From assembly GCA_040398425.1 (NCBI GenBank), contig JBBATZ010000012.1:10716-74715 (forward strand): 64,000 bases of DNA, in the 5' to 3' direction. Positions 62,529-64,000 of the stretch are shown here, piece after piece. This DNA is from UBA7672 sp040398425 (GTDB taxonomy: Bacteria > Pseudomonadota > Alphaproteobacteria > Caulobacterales > Hyphomonadaceae). Made by a program: the position numbers and the translations under genes. The notes below the pieces were generated by a model that was not told the origin of the DNA, did not search any database, and was given only the letters and a program-made list of their open reading frames with translations. Every line of letters begins with the position of its first letter. The stretch's first letter is position 1.

Positions 62529-63881
62529 ATGCGCAAGTGGTGGTTGGCCCCGGTTATCGGAGCAGGCCTGTTGGCAGCGACCGTTGGCGTTTCGGCCTTT
62601 GCCGTTACGACGAACCAGTCGGCCAAGAAGGCCGAAGTCTACCAGCAGCTCGACCTGTTCGCTGACATCCTGGCGAAAGCCCAGGCTAACTACGTCACCG
62701 AGTTCGACACCAACGAGGCCGTGGAAGCCGCGATCAACGGCATGCTCGCCTCGCTCGACCCGCACTCGTCCTATCTGGACCCGGAAGATTTCAAGGACAT
62801 GCAGACGCAGACCTCCGGCGAATACGGCGGTCTCGGCATCGAGGTCACGGCGCAGGACGGGTTTGTGAAGGTCGTCTCGCCGATGGACGGCACGCCTGCG
62901 TTCCGAGCGGGCATCAAGTCTGGCGACTTCCTGACCGCCATCGACGGCAAGTCGATTGTTGGCCTGCCGCTCAATGACGCCGTCAAACAGATGCGCGGCC
63001 CGGTTGGCGCGCCGCTCAACGTGACCGTTGTGCGCGACGGCGTGGAACCTTTCGACGTCAGCCTGACGCGCGAAGTGATCCGTCCCGAAGTCGTCAAGGT
63101 GAAAGCCATCGGCGATGTCGGCTATATCAGAATCACCACCTTCAACGAGCAGACCGTGAAAGCGCTCGACGGTGGTATGGAAAAAGTCCGCAAAGAGGTG
63201 AAAGGCCAGCTCAAGGGCCTCGTGCTCGACCTGCGCGACAACCCGGGCGGCCTGCTCGAAGCTTCGATCGAAGTGACGTCGCGCTTCGTCAATGGCGGCG
63301 AAGTTGTCTCGACACGGGGCCGCCGTGAAGGCGACCAGCGTCGCTACAACGCGGTGCGCGCTGCGCGCTTCCCGGACGTGCCGATTGTGGTTCTGGTGAA
63401 TGGCGGCTCTGCTTCGGCCGCCGAGATCGTCGCCGGCGCCCTGCAGGATCGCAAGCGCGCGGTCGTCATGGGCGTCACCTCGTTCGGCAAGGGCTCGGTG
63501 CAGACCGTGCTGCCGCTCGGACCGGGCAAAGGCGCGATGCGCCTCACGACGTCGCGCTACTACACGCCGGCCGGCCGCTCGATCCAGGGCGCAGGCATCG
63601 AGCCGGATTTCGAGGTCGCGCCGATCCGTCTCTCGGACAAGGACGTCGCAGAGCTGAAGACCCGCGCCGCGCGCTTCACCGAAGCGTCCCTGCCGCATGC
63701 GCTTGAAAACGAGCAAGGCGCCGAACGCAAACCGCCGCACGTGCCAACCGACATGCCGCCGGAAGGCTATAAGGGCGAAGACTACCAGCTCGACCAGGCT
63801 GTCGCCCTGCTCCGCGCCGGGAAGGCCACGCCAGGCGCTACAAGCGCCATGGCCGCAAAGCCCGCTCCAGTCACGCCGTAG
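62529..63881 (+). CDS. ctpA: C-terminal processing protease CtpA (S41)
   Basis: 450 residues with an N-terminal membrane anchor/signal (WLAPVIGAGLLAATVGVSAF). PDZ domain at about 97-170 (GLGIEVTAQDGFVKVVSPMD, AFRAGIKSGDFLTAIDGKSI). The catalytic Ser is in VNGGSASAAEIVAGAL (about 295) and the Lys is in SFGKGSVQTVL (about 321). Periplasmic, cuts or matures envelope proteins and peptidoglycan hydrolases. GGAG precedes the ATG. The last gene of the cluster, followed by a terminator. Confidence 0.95.
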   Translation: MRKWWLAPVIGAGLLAATVGVSAFAVTTNQSAKKAEVYQQLDLFADILAKAQANYVTEFDTNEAVEAAINGMLASLDPHSSYLDPEDFKDMQTQTSGEYGGLGIEVTAQDGFVKVVSPMDGTPAFRAGIKSGDFLTAIDGKSIVGLPLNDAVKQMRGPVGAPLNVTVVRDGVEPFDVSLTREVIRPEVVKVKAIGDVGYIRITTFNEQTVKALDGGMEKVRKEVKGQLKGLVLDLRDNPGGLLEASIEVTSRFVNGGEVVSTRGRREGDQRRYNAVRAARFPDVPIVVLVNGGSASAAEIVAGALQDRKRAVVMGVTSFGKGSVQTVLPLGPGKGAMRLTTSRYYTPAGRSIQGAGIEPDFEVAPIRLSDKDVAELKTRAARFTEASLPHALENEQGAERKPPHVPTDMPPEGYKGEDYQLDQAVALLRAGKATPGATSAMAAKPAPVTP

Positions 63882-63903
63882 GGCATGCGTCACGCCGCAA
63901 TCG

Positions 63904-63939
63904 AAAAGGCCCAGCTTTGCCGCTGGGCCTTTTTGTTTC
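63904..63939 (+). terminator. Rho-independent terminator after ctpA
   Basis: AAAAGGCCCAGC pairs with GCTGGGCCTTTT around TTTGCC and is followed by more T. The A-run on the left arm makes it work in both directions, so it may also serve the minus-strand gene at the right edge. Confidence 0.85.
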
Positions 63940-63964
63940 GCAGGTAGGCTAGAGCATCGTGCGT

Positions 63965-64000
63965 TTAATCGCACGTGTAACCTGCGGCCTTGAAGAAGTT
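63965..64000 (-). CDS. Possible C-terminal end of a minus-strand gene
   Basis: From the right edge one minus frame reads NFFKAAGYTCD and a stop, followed by the bidirectional terminator. Too short to identify; the terminator position supports a gene ending here. Confidence 0.25.
   Translation of the reverse strand, partial: NFFKAAGYTCD

Noticed and set aside
62280..63974. 564-codon minus-strand frame opposite ctpA
   Set aside because: It is a His/Arg/Asp-rich antisense shadow of a clear S41 protease gene.

Overview
The window looks like the chromosome of a GC-rich alphaproteobacterium, probably of the Caulobacterales/Hyphomonadaceae type. The clue is the conserved run rplU-rpmA-(GNAT)-obgE-proB-proA-nadD-rsfS-rlmH-envC-ctpA on the right half (42.2-63.9 kb), together with large TonB receptors and an SSS-type sugar symporter. 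The taxonomy is an inference; there is no rRNA or tRNA gene in the window.

Layout. (1) 0-14 kb is a galactose/galactoside catabolism island: the end of a PQQ-type propeller enzyme, an LLM flavin oxidoreductase coupled to an aldo/keto reductase, a Gfo/Idh/MocA oxidoreductase, an MFS and an SSS transporter, aldose 1-epimerase, GH36 alpha-galactosidase, GH42 beta-galactosidase, galK and galT. galE is not in the window. The island ends at a decayed IS6-family transposase (14.1-14.75 kb). (2) 14.9-22 kb holds a type II NADH dehydrogenase, a transglutaminase-like protein, an enoyl-CoA hydratase, an arsR-aqpS-arsC operon with four-base overlaps, and a thiolase-like enzyme. (3) 22-35 kb is a Wzx/Wzy-type exopolysaccharide cluster: beta-helix protein, four glycosyltransferases, polymerase, BY-kinase/co-polymerase, ExoY-like initiating transferase, Wza-like export lipoprotein and flippase.

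(4) 35.3-40.6 kb is one giant gene for a 1782-residue protein that is almost nothing but 221 tandem eight-residue repeats (consensus S/T-x-x-Q-I/L/V-x-A/G-L/F), with only two breaks of phase. I cannot assign a function; this is the most unusual object in the window. (5) 40.9-63.9 kb is lldD followed by the housekeeping cluster. That cluster is interrupted by a three-gene membrane/VWA-like/lipoprotein operon between proA and nadD, and by an accessory block between nadD and rsfS (ECF sigma factor, YCII partner, two TonB receptors, HxlR regulator).

Decay is frequent. The IS6 transposase, a PKHD hydroxylase, an HxlR regulator and a VOC protein are remnants. The ECF factor, its YCII partner and the first TonB receptor are otherwise well-preserved reading frames broken only by in-frame stop codons. 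How the parts work together: the island imports and hydrolyses alpha- and beta-galactosides and feeds galactose into the Leloir pathway; the sugar pool could support the polymer made by the adjacent EPS cluster, but that link is inference.
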